A stretch of DNA of 39,927 bases from Alphaproteobacteria bacterium. Lineage in GTDB: Bacteria > Pseudomonadota > Alphaproteobacteria > SHVV01. Below the pieces are notes generated by a model. It was not told the origin of the DNA and did not search any database. It worked only from the letters and a program-made list of their open reading frames with translations. The stretch is taken from positions 1 through 39,927 of the forward strand of contig SHVV01000006.1 of assembly GCA_009694095.1 (NCBI GenBank). Reading direction: 5' to 3'. Made by a program: the position numbers and the translations under genes. How positions within the stretch are numbered: position 1 is the first letter of the stretch; the number at the start of each line of letters is the position of its first letter. Below are positions 14,988 to 23,214 of this stretch, piece after piece.

Positions 14988-15284
14988 ATGATCGACTTCG
15001 GCAAGATCGTAGGATTCGATTGGGATCAAGGAAATGATCGGAAGAAGGTCGCCAAGCACGGCGTCGGGCCGATCGAGGCGGAGCAGGTATTTGTGAACAG
15101 CCCGCTGATCGTCGAGGATTTCCGGCACAGCGCGACGGAACGTCGCTACCACGCGCTCGGTGAAACGGACGACGGTCGCCGCCTTCACGTGACGTTCGCG
15201 CTGCGTTACGCCAACACGAAAATCCGCGTCATCTCAGCGCGTGCCATGAGCCAAAAGGAACGACTCCTTTATGACGCAAGCTAA
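14988..15284 (+). CDS. brnT: BrnT family type II toxin (RelE-like ribonuclease)
   Basis: This 98-residue protein begins MIDFGKIVGFDWDQGNDRKKVAKHGVGPIEAEQVF, which matches the BrnT pattern F-x-W-D-x-x-N-x-x-K-x-x-KHG-V-x-x-x-EA-x-x-x-F. It ends with the IRVISARAMSQKERLLYD segment typical of this RelE-fold toxin. BrnT cleaves RNA and is neutralised by BrnA. The toxin gene precedes the antitoxin gene and overlaps it by 14 bp, the usual BrnTA order. The start sits 3 bp behind a perfect palindrome. Confidence 0.9.
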   Translation: MIDFGKIVGFDWDQGNDRKKVAKHGVGPIEAEQVFVNSPLIVEDFRHSATERRYHALGETDDGRRLHVTFALRYANTKIRVISARAMSQKERLLYDAS

Positions 15285-15555
15285 ACGAATCCCGAAGTTT
15301 CGCAGCGAAACCGCCGAGCGGCGGTATTGGAAAACGCACGACTCGGCGGCGCACCTTGATTGGAGCAAGGCCGAGCGCACCCGTTTCCCCAATCTCAAGC
15401 CGTCGGCGACGTCGATTTCGCTGCGCTTGCCGACCGCACTGCTCGAACGCATCAAGATCGCCGCGAACCGCAGGGACGTGCCCTACCAATCGCTGATCAA
15501 GGTTTGGTTAGCCGAAAAAGCGGGCGGGCCATGGAAGAAAACACGCACGGTGTAG
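15271..15555 (+). CDS. brnA: BrnA/CopG-like antitoxin, ribbon-helix-helix
   Basis: This 94-residue protein has an N-terminal toxin-binding part (IPKFRSETAERRYWKTHDSAAHLDWSKAERTRFPNLKPS) followed by the ribbon-helix-helix ATSISLRLPTALLERIKIAANRRDVPYQSLIKVWLAEK. The ISLRLP strand and RDVPYQSLIK helix are hallmarks of CopG-type antitoxins paired with BrnT. It overlaps brnT by 14 bp, so the two are translationally coupled. It is expected to bind BrnT and repress the operon at the upstream palindrome. The name brnA rests on its partner; some databases call this family CopG antitoxin. Confidence 0.87.
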   Translation: MTQAKRIPKFRSETAERRYWKTHDSAAHLDWSKAERTRFPNLKPSATSISLRLPTALLERIKIAANRRDVPYQSLIKVWLAEKAGGPWKKTRTV

Positions 15556-15628
15556 CGTGCATGGCGCGATGGAGCAGCGCAGGTTCTTCGCGTTCGCAAA
15601 TCCTGGCGCGCTTGAGCGAACCCCAACC

Positions 15629-15657
15629 TTGCCGCTCCCCCAGAGGGAGAGCGGCAA
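15629..15657. repeat. Palindrome downstream of brnA, copy 4 of the CT/GA family
   Basis: TTGCCGCTC and GAGCGGCAA form a perfect 9-bp inverted repeat around CCCCAGAGGGA, and the inner bases add further CCC/GGG pairing. It lies about 70 bp after the brnA stop. No T-tract follows, so a terminator role is only possible. Confidence 0.65.
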
Positions 15658-15867
15658 CCCACAGTATCGCAGTCATGCGCGGGCATGTCCCATGACCGTC
15701 CGGTTAGAAATTCCTAGGTTCGTTCAAAGTGTTGATTTTTCGTATCGATAGCACCCTCGCCGGCGTGCGGGACTCGGGATCGCACAATCCAGCAAGGGGT
15801 CGGGCATGGCAGCTGTCGGGGCGGCGTCCCGCGAGATGGTCGTCGCGGCCGTTTGATCTTTTTCGTC

Positions 15868-16093
15868 ATCGCCGGACTTGTTCCGGCGATCCACGACTTT
15901 TTTTGCGGCCGCGAAATCCGTGGCTGCGCGGGACAAGCCCGCGCATGGCGACTTTGGTTGATGCCCCGGTCATCGAACGCAACTATTCGGTTGCCAACAA
16001 CACTCAACCGGACAGTCGCGGGCTTGTCCCGCGCACCTACGGATTCCTCGGCCGCTAACCAAGACGTGGATGACCGGGACTTCGCCCGGTCAT
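15868..16093. repeat. Cluster of four REP-like palindromes
   Basis: Four hairpins share the plan G/C-stem with a CTTGT-, ACAAG- or ACTTCG-type loop. They are ATCGCCGGA-CTTGT-TCCGGCGAT (15868-15890), TGCGCGGG-ACAAG-CCCGCGCA (15925-15945), CGCGGG-CTTGT-CCCGCG (16017-16033) and ATGACCGGG-ACTTCG-CCCGGTCAT (16070-16093). Flanks such as CGTCATCG and GATCCACGA recall the widespread alphaproteobacterial palindrome type GTCATxGCCGGGCTTGxCCCGGC. Loops occur in both orientations (CTTGT and its complement ACAAG), as expected of repeats arranged as REP doublets. Confidence 0.75.
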
Positions 16094-16155
16094 GGCGAAC
16101 CGGTTTGCTGGGAGGAATCTGGTCGTGACGTGAAAGGCGCTACGAGGGTCCGCGC

Positions 16156-17088
16156 CTAATCGGCACCGGTGAGGGCGCGGGCGAAGGCGTCGGCGTCGAA
16201 CGGCTGGAGGTCCTCGATCGCCTCGCCGACGCCGATGGCGTGAATAGGGAGCTTGAATTTATCGGCGATCGCGACCAGCACCCCGCCGCGCGCGGTGCCG
16301 TCGAACTTGGTCATGACGAGGCCGCTGACGGTGGCGACATCGCGGAATACCTCGACCTGCTGGATCGCGTTCTGGCCGGTGGTGGCGTCGAGCACGAGCA
16401 CGATATCGTGCGGCGCACTGGGCTCGATCCGTTTCACCACGCGTACGATCTTGGCGAGTTCTTCCATCAGCGCCGTCTTGTTCTGCAGCCGGCCGGCGGT
16501 ATCGATGATGAGGACGTCGGCCCGGCTCGCGGTAGCCCGGGTCAGGGCTTCGAACGCGACCCCGGCCGGGTCGGCGCCGACCGCGCCGGCGACCAGCGTC
16601 GCGCCGGCGCGATCGCTCCAGATTTTCAATTGCTCGATTGCGGCCGCGCGGAAGGTATCGCCGGCGGCGATCACGACGACGCGGCCCTCGGCGCGAAAGC
16701 GCGCCGCCAGCTTGCCGATGGTGGTGGTCTTGCCGGTGCCGTTGACGCCAGCAACGAGAATGACGTGCGGCTTGCGCGCCGGATCGGGCGTGAGCGGGCG
16801 CACGTGGGGCGCCAGAATGGCGGCGATACGGAGCGCCAACGCGGCGCGAATCTCGGCCGGCGTCGCTTCAGCGCCGAAACGCTCGGCCTTGAGGCCGGCG
16901 ACAACGGCCGCCGCCGTCGCGACGCCCAGATCGGCGGCGATCAGGCTCTCTTCTAGTCGATCGAGCGTTTCTTGATCGAGCCGGCCGCGCGCCAGCGCCT
17001 GACCGACCGCGCCCGAGAGACTCGCGGCGGTACGGGCTAGTCCGGCCTTGAGGCGTGCGAACAGGCCGGGCCGCGCCGGGTCGCTCAT
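16156..17088 (-). CDS. ftsY: Signal recognition particle receptor FtsY
   Basis: FtsY is the SRP receptor GTPase that docks Ffh-ribosome complexes at the inner membrane. The 310-residue protein has a short N domain, then the NG GTPase with G1 GVNGTGKTT (114-122), DTFRAAA (144-150), DTAGR (196-200), TKFDG (260-264) and the closing GVGEAIEDLQPFD. There is only a short acidic-poor N-terminal extension, as in many alphaproteobacteria. It is the last gene of the minus-strand run dapF-mtaB-ftsY, separated from mtaB by a palindrome-bearing 109-bp gap. Its partner ffh is transcribed in the opposite direction 2.5 kb away. Confidence 0.96.
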   Translation of the reverse strand: MSDPARPGLFARLKAGLARTAASLSGAVGQALARGRLDQETLDRLEESLIAADLGVATAAAVVAGLKAERFGAEATPAEIRAALALRIAAILAPHVRPLTPDPARKPHVILVAGVNGTGKTTTIGKLAARFRAEGRVVVIAAGDTFRAAAIEQLKIWSDRAGATLVAGAVGADPAGVAFEALTRATASRADVLIIDTAGRLQNKTALMEELAKIVRVVKRIEPSAPHDIVLVLDATTGQNAIQQVEVFRDVATVSGLVMTKFDGTARGGVLVAIADKFKLPIHAIGVGEAIEDLQPFDADAFARALTGAD

Positions 17089-17105
17089 CGCCGCTCCCCC
17101 GCCCT

Positions 17106-17182
17106 ACCCTCGACCTCAAGGGAGAATGGTAATACGTACGAGCGACGCGGTTCGAGAATCCCCCTTCCTTTGAGGAAGGGGG
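17106..17182. repeat. CT/GA palindromes between mtaB and ftsY, copy 5 of a dispersed family
   Basis: An imperfect unit (ACCCTCGACCTCAAGGGAGAATGG) is followed by a perfect one, CCCCCTTCCT-TTG-AGGAAGGGGG (17160-17182, 10-bp arms). They sit in the gap between two co-oriented genes, so they may act as an mRNA hairpin that sets ftsY levels or protects upstream message. That role is inferred only. Confidence 0.7.
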
Positions 17183-17197
17183 CTGGCCGATCGGTTA

Positions 17198-18499
17198 TCA
17201 CGCGAGGTCGGCCAAGAGCGTCCCGGCGGCGACGCCGGTCGCGTGCGCGCGGACGATGGCGCCGGGGCGGGGCCGGGCGGCAGCACCGGGACCCGGCGAT
17301 GGCGGCACGCCATGGCTCGGCGGCGCGAAGCGGACTTCGGCGTAGTGCGGGGTGCGGCCGATCGCGGACGTTTCGACCAGCGCCTCGACGGTCGAGCCGA
17401 TCGACTGGCGCAAGAACGAGTCGAGTCGCTCGGCGGCACGGATACGCAGCCGCTCGGCGCGTTCCTTTCGCACCGGCATCGGCACCTGGCGCATGCGCGC
17501 GGCCGGCGTGCCGGGCCGCTCCGAATAGGGGAATACATGAAGATAAGTGAGTCCGACTTCATCGACGTGGCGTAGCGTGGTCTCGGCCATACCGTCCGAT
17601 TCGGTCGGAAAGCCGGCGATGAGGTCGGCGCCAAACACGATGCCAGGCCGGGCGGTGCGCAAACGTTCGGCGACGCGGATCGCGTCGGCTGGAGCGTGGC
17701 GGCGCTTCATGCGCTTCAAGATCATCGGTGCGCCGGATTGAAGACTGAGATGGGCATGCGGCATGAGCCGCGGCTCGGTGGCGAAGAGCTCGATCAAAGA
17801 GTCGTCGATCTCGGACGGGTCGATCGAGGATAGTCGAAGACGCGGCAGCGCTGGCACGGCGCGGAGGAGTTGCGCCACGAGCGCGGCCAGCGACGAGCCC
17901 GGCGCTAGATCGCGGCCCCAGTCGCCGATGTCCACGCCGGTCAACACGACCTCGGCGAAGCCTTGGTCGACCAGGCGCTCGACTTGGCGAACGATGTGGT
18001 CCGGGGCGACGCTCCGATTCGGGCCCCGGGCGAACGGGATGATGCAAAACGTGCAGCGATGGTCGCAGCCGTTTTGGATTTCGATGAAAGCGCGTGCGCG
18101 CGCGGCGAAGCCGGCGATCAAATGCTGCGCGCCCTCGGTGACCGCCATGATGTCGTTGACCGCGACCCGCGTCGAGCGGTCGGCGAGCACGCGGGCATCA
18201 AGCTTTTCGGCATTGCCGAGCACGCGGTCGACCTCAGGCATCGCGGCGAAGCGGGCGGGGTCGAGCTGCGCGGCACAGCCGGCGACGATGATGGCGGCGC
18301 TCGGGCGTTGGCGGCGAAGTTTGCGGATCGCCTGTCGCGCCTGGCGCTCGGCCTCGGCGGTGACGGCGCAGGTGTTGACGACGACAGTGTCGGTCAGACC
18401 GGCGCGCTCCGCCTGGGCGCGGATCACGTCCGACTCGAACGAGTTCAGCCGGCAGCCGAAGGTGACGACGTCGACGCCCCGGGCGGTTGGCGCGCTCAT
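17198..18499 (-). CDS. mtaB: tRNA (N6-threonylcarbamoyladenosine(37)-C2)-methylthiotransferase MtaB
   Basis: This is a radical-SAM enzyme that adds a methylthio group to t6A37 of ANN-decoding tRNAs. The 433-residue protein has the N-terminal methylthiotransferase domain with three cluster cysteines (C16, C44, C75 in FGCRLN, NTCAVT and AGCAAQ). The radical-SAM motif CDHRCTFC (C145, C149, C152) lies in the MtaB-type context NGCDHRCTFCIIPFARGPNRS. The C-terminal TRAM-like part ends with VRAHATGVAAGTLLADLA. The pattern favours MtaB over MiaB. It lies directly downstream of dapF (4-bp gap), a pairing common in alphaproteobacteria. Confidence 0.93.
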   Translation of the reverse strand: MSAPTARGVDVVTFGCRLNSFESDVIRAQAERAGLTDTVVVNTCAVTAEAERQARQAIRKLRRQRPSAAIIVAGCAAQLDPARFAAMPEVDRVLGNAEKLDARVLADRSTRVAVNDIMAVTEGAQHLIAGFAARARAFIEIQNGCDHRCTFCIIPFARGPNRSVAPDHIVRQVERLVDQGFAEVVLTGVDIGDWGRDLAPGSSLAALVAQLLRAVPALPRLRLSSIDPSEIDDSLIELFATEPRLMPHAHLSLQSGAPMILKRMKRRHAPADAIRVAERLRTARPGIVFGADLIAGFPTESDGMAETTLRHVDEVGLTYLHVFPYSERPGTPAARMRQVPMPVRKERAERLRIRAAERLDSFLRQSIGSTVEALVETSAIGRTPHYAEVRFAPPSHGVPPSPGPGAAARPRPGAIVRAHATGVAAGTLLADLA

Positions 18500-18503
18500 T
18501 GTT

Positions 18504-19349
18504 TCACGCCGCCTGCAGCGCGGAGGGATCGAGGGTGCCGGCGAAGCTGGTGGAGACCGGGCCGGTCATCAGCACGTGACCGTCCTCGCGCCAACGGACG
18601 AAGAGCGGGCCGCCGTCGAGGCGAATCGCGGCGGCGCGGTCGGTCAGGCCGCGACGTACGGCGGCGACCAGCGTAGCGCACGCGGCGGTGCCGCAGGCCA
18701 GCGTGATGCCGACGCCCCGCTCCCACACGCGCAGACGGATGGAGTCTCGGCCGAGCACCTGGGCGACCGAGACGTTGGTGCGCTCCGGGTAAAGCGCGTG
18801 ATGTTCGGCGAGCCGACCAACGGCCGCGAGATCGATCGCCTCGGCATCGGGCACGAAAAACACCGCGTGCGGATTGCCCATGCCGACGGCAACCGGATCG
18901 CGCAGCACCGGGTTCGCTTCCGGAACGGCGAGATCGAGGTGGAGGGTATCGATCGCTTGGCTGAGCGGAACGTCGCGCCAGTCAAGCCGGGCCAGCCCCA
19001 TGTCGACGGTGGTCGCGCCGTCCGCCGCCCGTTCGGCGTTGATAAGCCCAGCGGCGGTCTCGATCGTCACGCGCGGCTTGCCGCTCTCCCGCATCAGGAG
19101 CCAGGCGACGCAGCGTGCTCCGTTGCCGCACGCGCCGACTTCGCCGCCGTTGGCGTTGTGGATGCGCATGAACGCGTCGGCCTTGAGCGAAGGCTCGATC
19201 GTCAGCATCTGATCGAAGCCGATCCCGGTATGGCGCTGAGCGATGGCGCGGATCGCGGCTGGCGCCAGAACGGGCGCATCGCGTCGCGCGTCAATGACGA
19301 CGAAGTCGTTGCCGAGGCCATGCATCTTCAAGAACGAAACCGTGCCCAT
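18504..19349 (-). CDS. dapF: Diaminopimelate epimerase
   Basis: DapF interconverts LL- and meso-diaminopimelate for lysine and peptidoglycan synthesis. The 281-residue enzyme starts MGTVSFLKMHGLGNDFVVIDAR, the standard N-terminus. It carries both catalytic cysteines: C74 in NANGGEVGACGNGARC and C219 in TLACGTAACATL. GMGNPHAVFF and NVSVAQVL are further conserved parts. It heads the minus-strand operon dapF-mtaB-ftsY, diverging from ffh across about 290 bp. Confidence 0.96.
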   Translation of the reverse strand: MGTVSFLKMHGLGNDFVVIDARRDAPVLAPAAIRAIAQRHTGIGFDQMLTIEPSLKADAFMRIHNANGGEVGACGNGARCVAWLLMRESGKPRVTIETAAGLINAERAADGATTVDMGLARLDWRDVPLSQAIDTLHLDLAVPEANPVLRDPVAVGMGNPHAVFFVPDAEAIDLAAVGRLAEHHALYPERTNVSVAQVLGRDSIRLRVWERGVGITLACGTAACATLVAAVRRGLTDRAAAIRLDGGPLFVRWREDGHVLMTGPVSTSFAGTLDPSALQAA

Positions 19350-19498
19350 GGCCGCGTTTATAGAGCTCGGGCCAGCGCGGCGTCCATCACTTCGGGCGCA
19401 GCACGGGCCGCACCGGACGCCGTCAGCCCCGCCGATTTCGCTGGCCGGGTCGATAACCTCGGGCGCAACAAACCGGCCGAAAGCCGCTGTTCGTCGCC

Positions 19499-19527
19499 TT
19501 GACTTGGGTGTTCCCCAAGCCTAGGTT
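19499..19527 (+). promoter_or_regulatory. Putative sigma-70 promoter for the ffh operon
   Basis: TTGACT and TAGGTT are separated by exactly 17 bp, within the dapF/ffh divergent gap. This would start transcription about 105 bp before the ffh ATG. The -35 matches consensus in five of six positions and the -10 is moderate. It is a pattern-based call only. Confidence 0.45.
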
Positions 19528-19575
19528 CCGCGCCGTTAGCGTTGTTGTTCGAGACCTTCACTCCCGAGGGGGTCC

Positions 19576-19602
19576 GTCCGTCCGCGAGTATCGCGCACGG
19601 AC
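19576..19602 (+). other. Hairpin in the ffh leader
   Basis: GTCCG-TC-CGCGA-GTA-TCGCG-CA-CGGAC forms two stacked 5-bp stems separated by a small 2x2 internal loop. It lies in the predicted 5' leader of ffh, about 37 bp before the start codon. Its 5' side lies in a threefold GTCC repeat that offers alternative pairings. A regulatory role is unproven. Confidence 0.45.
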
Positions 19603-19638
19603 GACATAACTGCTTGGGTGAAACGTAGATCGGATCGC

Positions 19639-20991
19639 ATGTTCGAAAGTCTTACCGAACGTCTTGGCCAGATCTTCGCGGCCCTCAGCCGACGCGGCGC
19701 GCTCACCGAGGGCGACGTGACGGCGGCACTGCGCGAAGTGCGGGTGGCATTGCTCGAGGCCGACGTCGCGCTACCGGTGGTCAAGAAATTCATCGACGAG
19801 GTGCGCGAGAAAGCCATCGGCACTGAGGTGCTCCGGAGCGTAACGCCGGGCCAGATGGTGATCAAAGTCGTGCACGATCACCTGGTGTCGACGCTCGGCG
19901 CCGAGACCGACGATCTCCGTCTCGATGGCGCGCCGCCGGTCGCGATCCTGATGGTCGGTTTGCAAGGCTCGGGCAAGACCACGACCACGGCCAAGATCGC
20001 GCTTCGGCTCAAAGACCGCGAGCGCAAGAAAGTGTTGATGGCGTCGCTCGACACCCAACGCCCGGCGGCGCAAGAACAGCTCAAGGTGCTGGGCGAACAG
20101 GCCGGCGTCGCGACTCTGCCGATCATCAAGGGCGAGATGCCGGTCGATATCGCCAAGCGGGCAATGATGGCGTCGCGGCTCGGCGGTTACGACGTCGTGC
20201 TGCTCGATACCGCCGGCCGGTTGCACGTCGATGAAGCTCTGATGGCGGAAGCCGCCGCGGTCGCCGCCGCGAGCCAGCCGGCCGAAACTCTGCTGGTCGT
20301 CGATTCGCTCACCGGCCAGGATGCGGTCAAGGTTGCGGAGCGGTTCAAGGCCCGGCTCGCCCTCACCGGCATCGTCATGACACGCGCCGATGGCGATGCA
20401 CGCGGCGGCGCCGCGCTCTCGATGCGGGCGGTCACCGGCTGCCCGATTAAGCTGATTGGCACCGGCGAAAAATTGGATGCGCTCGATCAGTTCCACCCGG
20501 CGCGCATCGCCTCGCGCATCCTCGGCATGGGCGACGTGGTGTCGTTGATCGAGAAAGCCGCCGAGACGATCGATCGCGACGAGGCAGCCAAGCTCGAAGC
20601 CAAGGTCCGTGCCGGCAAATTCGACCTCGACGACCTCGTCGGTCAACTCCGCCAGATGCGCAAGATGGGCGGCATGGAGGGCATGCTCTCCTTCCTGCCC
20701 GGCGTGCAGAAGGTCAAGAAACAACTCGCCGAATCCAATGTCGACGACAAGATGCTGTCGCGTCAGGAGGCGATCATCCTGGCGATGACCAAGGCCGAAC
20801 GGCGCAACGTCAAGATATTGAACGCTTCGCGCCGGCGCCGCATCGCCGCCGGTTCCGGCACCTCGGTGCCCGACGTCAATCGTTTGATCAAGCAATACAT
20901 GCAGATGGCCGATGTGATGAAACGCATGGGCCGCATGGATCCTAAACAGCTTCGCCGCCACGGCATCCCGGGCCTGGTCCCGCGCGCCTGA
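19639..20991 (+). CDS. ffh: Signal recognition particle protein Ffh
   Basis: Ffh is the SRP54 homologue that binds 4.5S RNA and signal sequences and docks with FtsY. The start is ATG 19639 (MFESLTERLGQIFAALSRRGALTEGDV), the standard N-terminus; the ORF-track GTG is seven codons upstream. The 450-residue protein has the N domain, the G domain with GLQGSGKTTT (107-116), DTQRPAAQEQL, DTAGRL and TRADGDARGG, and a methionine-rich M domain (MRKMGGMEGMLSFLPG, QMADVMKRMGRMD). It opens the operon ffh-rpsP-rimM-trmD-rplS. No 4.5S RNA gene was seen in this window. Confidence 0.97.
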   Translation: MFESLTERLGQIFAALSRRGALTEGDVTAALREVRVALLEADVALPVVKKFIDEVREKAIGTEVLRSVTPGQMVIKVVHDHLVSTLGAETDDLRLDGAPPVAILMVGLQGSGKTTTTAKIALRLKDRERKKVLMASLDTQRPAAQEQLKVLGEQAGVATLPIIKGEMPVDIAKRAMMASRLGGYDVVLLDTAGRLHVDEALMAEAAAVAAASQPAETLLVVDSLTGQDAVKVAERFKARLALTGIVMTRADGDARGGAALSMRAVTGCPIKLIGTGEKLDALDQFHPARIASRILGMGDVVSLIEKAAETIDRDEAAKLEAKVRAGKFDLDDLVGQLRQMRKMGGMEGMLSFLPGVQKVKKQLAESNVDDKMLSRQEAIILAMTKAERRNVKILNASRRRRIAAGSGTSVPDVNRLIKQYMQMADVMKRMGRMDPKQLRRHGIPGLVPRA

Positions 20992-21036
20992 CCCGAAGTT
21001 GCACATGATGTCCCAACAAAGGAGATAGCGATCCCC

Positions 21037-21408
21037 ATGGCTCTCAAGCTCAGAATGTCGCGCGGCGGCGCCAAAAAGCGCCCGTACTTTCGTATCGTCG
21101 TGGCCGATTCGCGCGCACCGCGCGACGGCCGCTACATCGAGCGGCTCGGCACCTACGATCCGCTGCTGCCCAAGGGCGACGCGAACCGCGTGAAGCTGAA
21201 CCTCGATCGCATCAAGCATTGGCTGAGCCACGGCGCGACGCCGTCCGACCGGGTCGGCCGCTTTCTCGGCGCCGCCGGGTTGATCCCGGTGCCGGAGCGC
21301 AAAAACAATCCGGAAAAGGCCAAGCCGCGCAAGAAGCGTCAGGACCGCGAGGCAGCAGAAGCGGCCGGCGCCGCAGCCGCTCCGGCGGCAACGACTCCGG
21401 CCGAGTAA
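21037..21408 (+). CDS. rpsP: 30S ribosomal protein S16
   Basis: This 123-residue S16 starts [45 protein letters not shown], a very conserved sequence. It carries the longer lysine- and alanine-rich C-terminal tail common in alphaproteobacteria ([20 protein letters not shown]). A strong AAGGAG lies at the right distance upstream. It follows ffh by 45 bp and precedes rimM by 18 bp. Confidence 0.97.
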   Translation: MALKLRMSRGGAKKRPYFRIVVADSRAPRDGRYIERLGTYDPLLPKGDANRVKLNLDRIKHWLSHGATPSDRVGRFLGAAGLIPVPERKNNPEKAKPRKKRQDREAAEAAGAAAAPAATTPAE

Positions 21409-21426
21409 CGGGACCGCGAGGACCGC

Positions 21427-22026
21427 GTGTTTGACGCCGTGCCAGACGATCGACGTACCTCGGAGGCGGCGGCGCCCCGCCCTGCGCCGACGGAACGAGT
21501 CTGCGTCGGCGCGATCGTCGCGGCGCACGGCGTTCGCGGCGAGGTCCGGGTCAAATGCTTCACCGTCGCGCCGGAAAATATCGCTGCATACGGACCGGTC
21601 GAGGATGAAGCCGGAACCCGGCGGTTCACGTTGACGATCGTCGGCGTCGATCCGCGCGGCGCCCGCGCGCGCATCGCCGGTATCACCGAACGCAACGCCG
21701 CCGAAGCGCTGCGCGGCGCACGGCTCTACGTGGCGCGAAGCGCTCTCCCGCAACCGGGGGCCGACGAATATTACGCGACCGATCTCGAAGGCTTGGCGGC
21801 GGTCGCGAGCGATGGCCGCGACTTGGGCCGGGTCGCGGCGGTCCACGATTACGGCGCCGGCGCTATTCTCGAAATCGCCGGGGCGGATGGCAACGACGTC
21901 ATGGTTCCATTCAACGGCGACGCGGTGCCGACGGTCGACCTCGACGCACGGCGGGTGACCATCGCAGCCGGTATTTTCGACGCCGAGCGCGGCGGCAAAT
22001 CAATCGACGACGGGAACGAGCGATGA
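21427..22026 (+). CDS. rimM: Ribosome maturation factor RimM
   Basis: RimM assists assembly of the 30S head, binding S19. The 199-residue protein has an N-terminal extension before the RimM barrel ([22 protein letters not shown]) and a C-terminal PRC-barrel ([36 protein letters not shown] through [20 protein letters not shown]). It starts with GTG. Its stop overlaps the trmD start (ATGA), so the two are coupled. Confidence 0.94.
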   Translation: MFDAVPDDRRTSEAAAPRPAPTERVCVGAIVAAHGVRGEVRVKCFTVAPENIAAYGPVEDEAGTRRFTLTIVGVDPRGARARIAGITERNAAEALRGARLYVARSALPQPGADEYYATDLEGLAAVASDGRDLGRVAAVHDYGAGAILEIAGADGNDVMVPFNGDAVPTVDLDARRVTIAAGIFDAERGGKSIDDGNER

Positions 22027-22757
22027 CCGCGCCGTGGAGCGCCTGGGTTCTGACGCTGTTCCCGGAGATGTTTCCCGGGCCACTCGCCCATACGCTCGCC
22101 GGCAAGGCGCTCGCCGATGGACTCTTCGCGCTGCATACCGTCGCCATTCGCGACTTCGCGCACGACCGCCACCGGACCGTCGATGACACACCGTTTGGCG
22201 GCGGGCCGGGCATGGTGATGCGCGCCGACGTGCTGGCCGAGGCGCTCGAAGCGACTGCCGCAGCGGCACGCGCCACACTCGGAGCCGAGACCTGCCCGAT
22301 CGTTTACTTGACGCCGCGCGGCCGGCCGCTCGATCAGGAGCGGGTGCGCGCGTTGGCGCGGGCGCCGGGCGTGATCTTGATCTGCGGCCGTTACGAGGGA
22401 ATCGATCAGCGCGTGATCGAGGCGCATCCGATCGAAGAGGTAAGCCTCGGCGATTTCGTGCTCTCGGGCGGCGAGCCAGCCGCGCTGGCGCTGATCGACG
22501 CCGTCGTTCGGCTGCTGCCGGGCGTCGTCGGCCAAGCCGACAGCCTGAGCGACGAAAGTTTCGAGACCGGGTTGCTCGAATATCCGCATTACACCCGCCC
22601 GCGCGTCTGGCAAGGACGAAGCGTCCCCGAGGTTTTGCTCTCGGGACATCATGAAAATATCGTCGCGTGGCGCCGGACCGAATCCGAGCGCATCACCGCC
22701 GAACGCCGCACCGATTTATGGCAACGCTATCAACAGAAGACGAGGATCGAGCGATGA
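22023..22757 (+). CDS. trmD: tRNA (guanine37-N1)-methyltransferase TrmD
   Basis: TrmD makes m1G37 in tRNAs reading CNN codons and prevents +1 frameshifting. The 244-residue enzyme contains the SPOUT trefoil-knot signature [16 protein letters not shown] and the following [32 protein letters not shown]. It also has the [10 protein letters not shown] and [21 protein letters not shown] segments. It overlaps rimM upstream and rplS downstream by 4 bp each. Confidence 0.97.
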   Translation: MTAPWSAWVLTLFPEMFPGPLAHTLAGKALADGLFALHTVAIRDFAHDRHRTVDDTPFGGGPGMVMRADVLAEALEATAAAARATLGAETCPIVYLTPRGRPLDQERVRALARAPGVILICGRYEGIDQRVIEAHPIEEVSLGDFVLSGGEPAALALIDAVVRLLPGVVGQADSLSDESFETGLLEYPHYTRPRVWQGRSVPEVLLSGHHENIVAWRRTESERITAERRTDLWQRYQQKTRIER

Positions 22758-23182
22758 ACAGATTGCAGCAATTCGAAAACGATCAAGCGGACAAACTCTC
22801 CAAGTTGCACACCATCCCGGATTTCAGTCCAGGAGACACGCTGCGGATCAGCGTCAAGGTGATCGAAGGCACGCGCGAGCGCGTGCAGGCGTTTGAGGGC
22901 GTCTGCATCGCCAGGCGCAATCGCGGCTTCAATTCGTCTTTCACCGTGCGCAAAATTTCCTACGGCGAGGGCGTCGAGCGGGTGTTCCCGCTTCACTCGC
23001 CGCAAGTCGCGGCGATTGAAGTCCTGCGCCACGGCGACGTGCGCCGCGCCAAGCTCTATTACCTGCGCGGGCGGACCGGTAAGAAGGCACGCATCGCCGA
23101 GAGGCAAGCGGTGTTCGGCCTCGCCATTGATCGGACCGCCGAGCGGCGCGACGGCGCGCCGCCGGTGGTCGCCAAGAAGTAA
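22754..23182 (+). CDS. rplS: 50S ribosomal protein L19
   Basis: This 142-residue L19 starts [39 protein letters not shown]. The start overlaps the trmD stop (ATGA); the longer ORF-track start lies inside trmD. The core [35 protein letters not shown] and [18 protein letters not shown] are diagnostic. A C-terminal extension of about 25 residues follows, as in many alphaproteobacteria. It ends the ribosomal part of the operon, with leuC 32 bp downstream. Confidence 0.96.
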   Translation: MNRLQQFENDQADKLSKLHTIPDFSPGDTLRISVKVIEGTRERVQAFEGVCIARRNRGFNSSFTVRKISYGEGVERVFPLHSPQVAAIEVLRHGDVRRAKLYYLRGRTGKKARIAERQAVFGLAIDRTAERRDGAPPVVAKK

Positions 23183-23214
23183 GCGTTGCACCGTCCGTTC
23201 CAAGGGAGAGCGCC

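Larger units (their letters stand above)
15556..16155. other. 600-bp non-coding block rich in palindromes
   Basis: None of the ORFs in this interval resembles a protein, and the translated peptides follow the repeats. The block contains one CT/GA palindrome (15629-15657) and at least four REP-like hairpins (15868-16093) described separately. No tRNA or other RNA gene was recognised. It separates the brnTA operon from the convergently oriented ftsY gene. Confidence 0.7.

Noticed and set aside
15868-16093. CRISPR array
   Set aside because: The repeated units are hairpins of unequal length with irregular spacing and both orientations, without direct repeats of constant length, and no cas gene is near.
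15556-16155. Several overlapping ORFs of 60-110 residues
   Set aside because: Their peptides track the palindromic repeats and show no protein-like features, so they are treated as non-coding.
19771-21846. 691-residue minus-strand ORF opposite ffh, rpsP and rimM
   Set aside because: It is a shadow frame of high-GC codon bias. The plus strand encodes three highly conserved proteins, and the antisense peptide is low-complexity Arg/Asp/His-rich.
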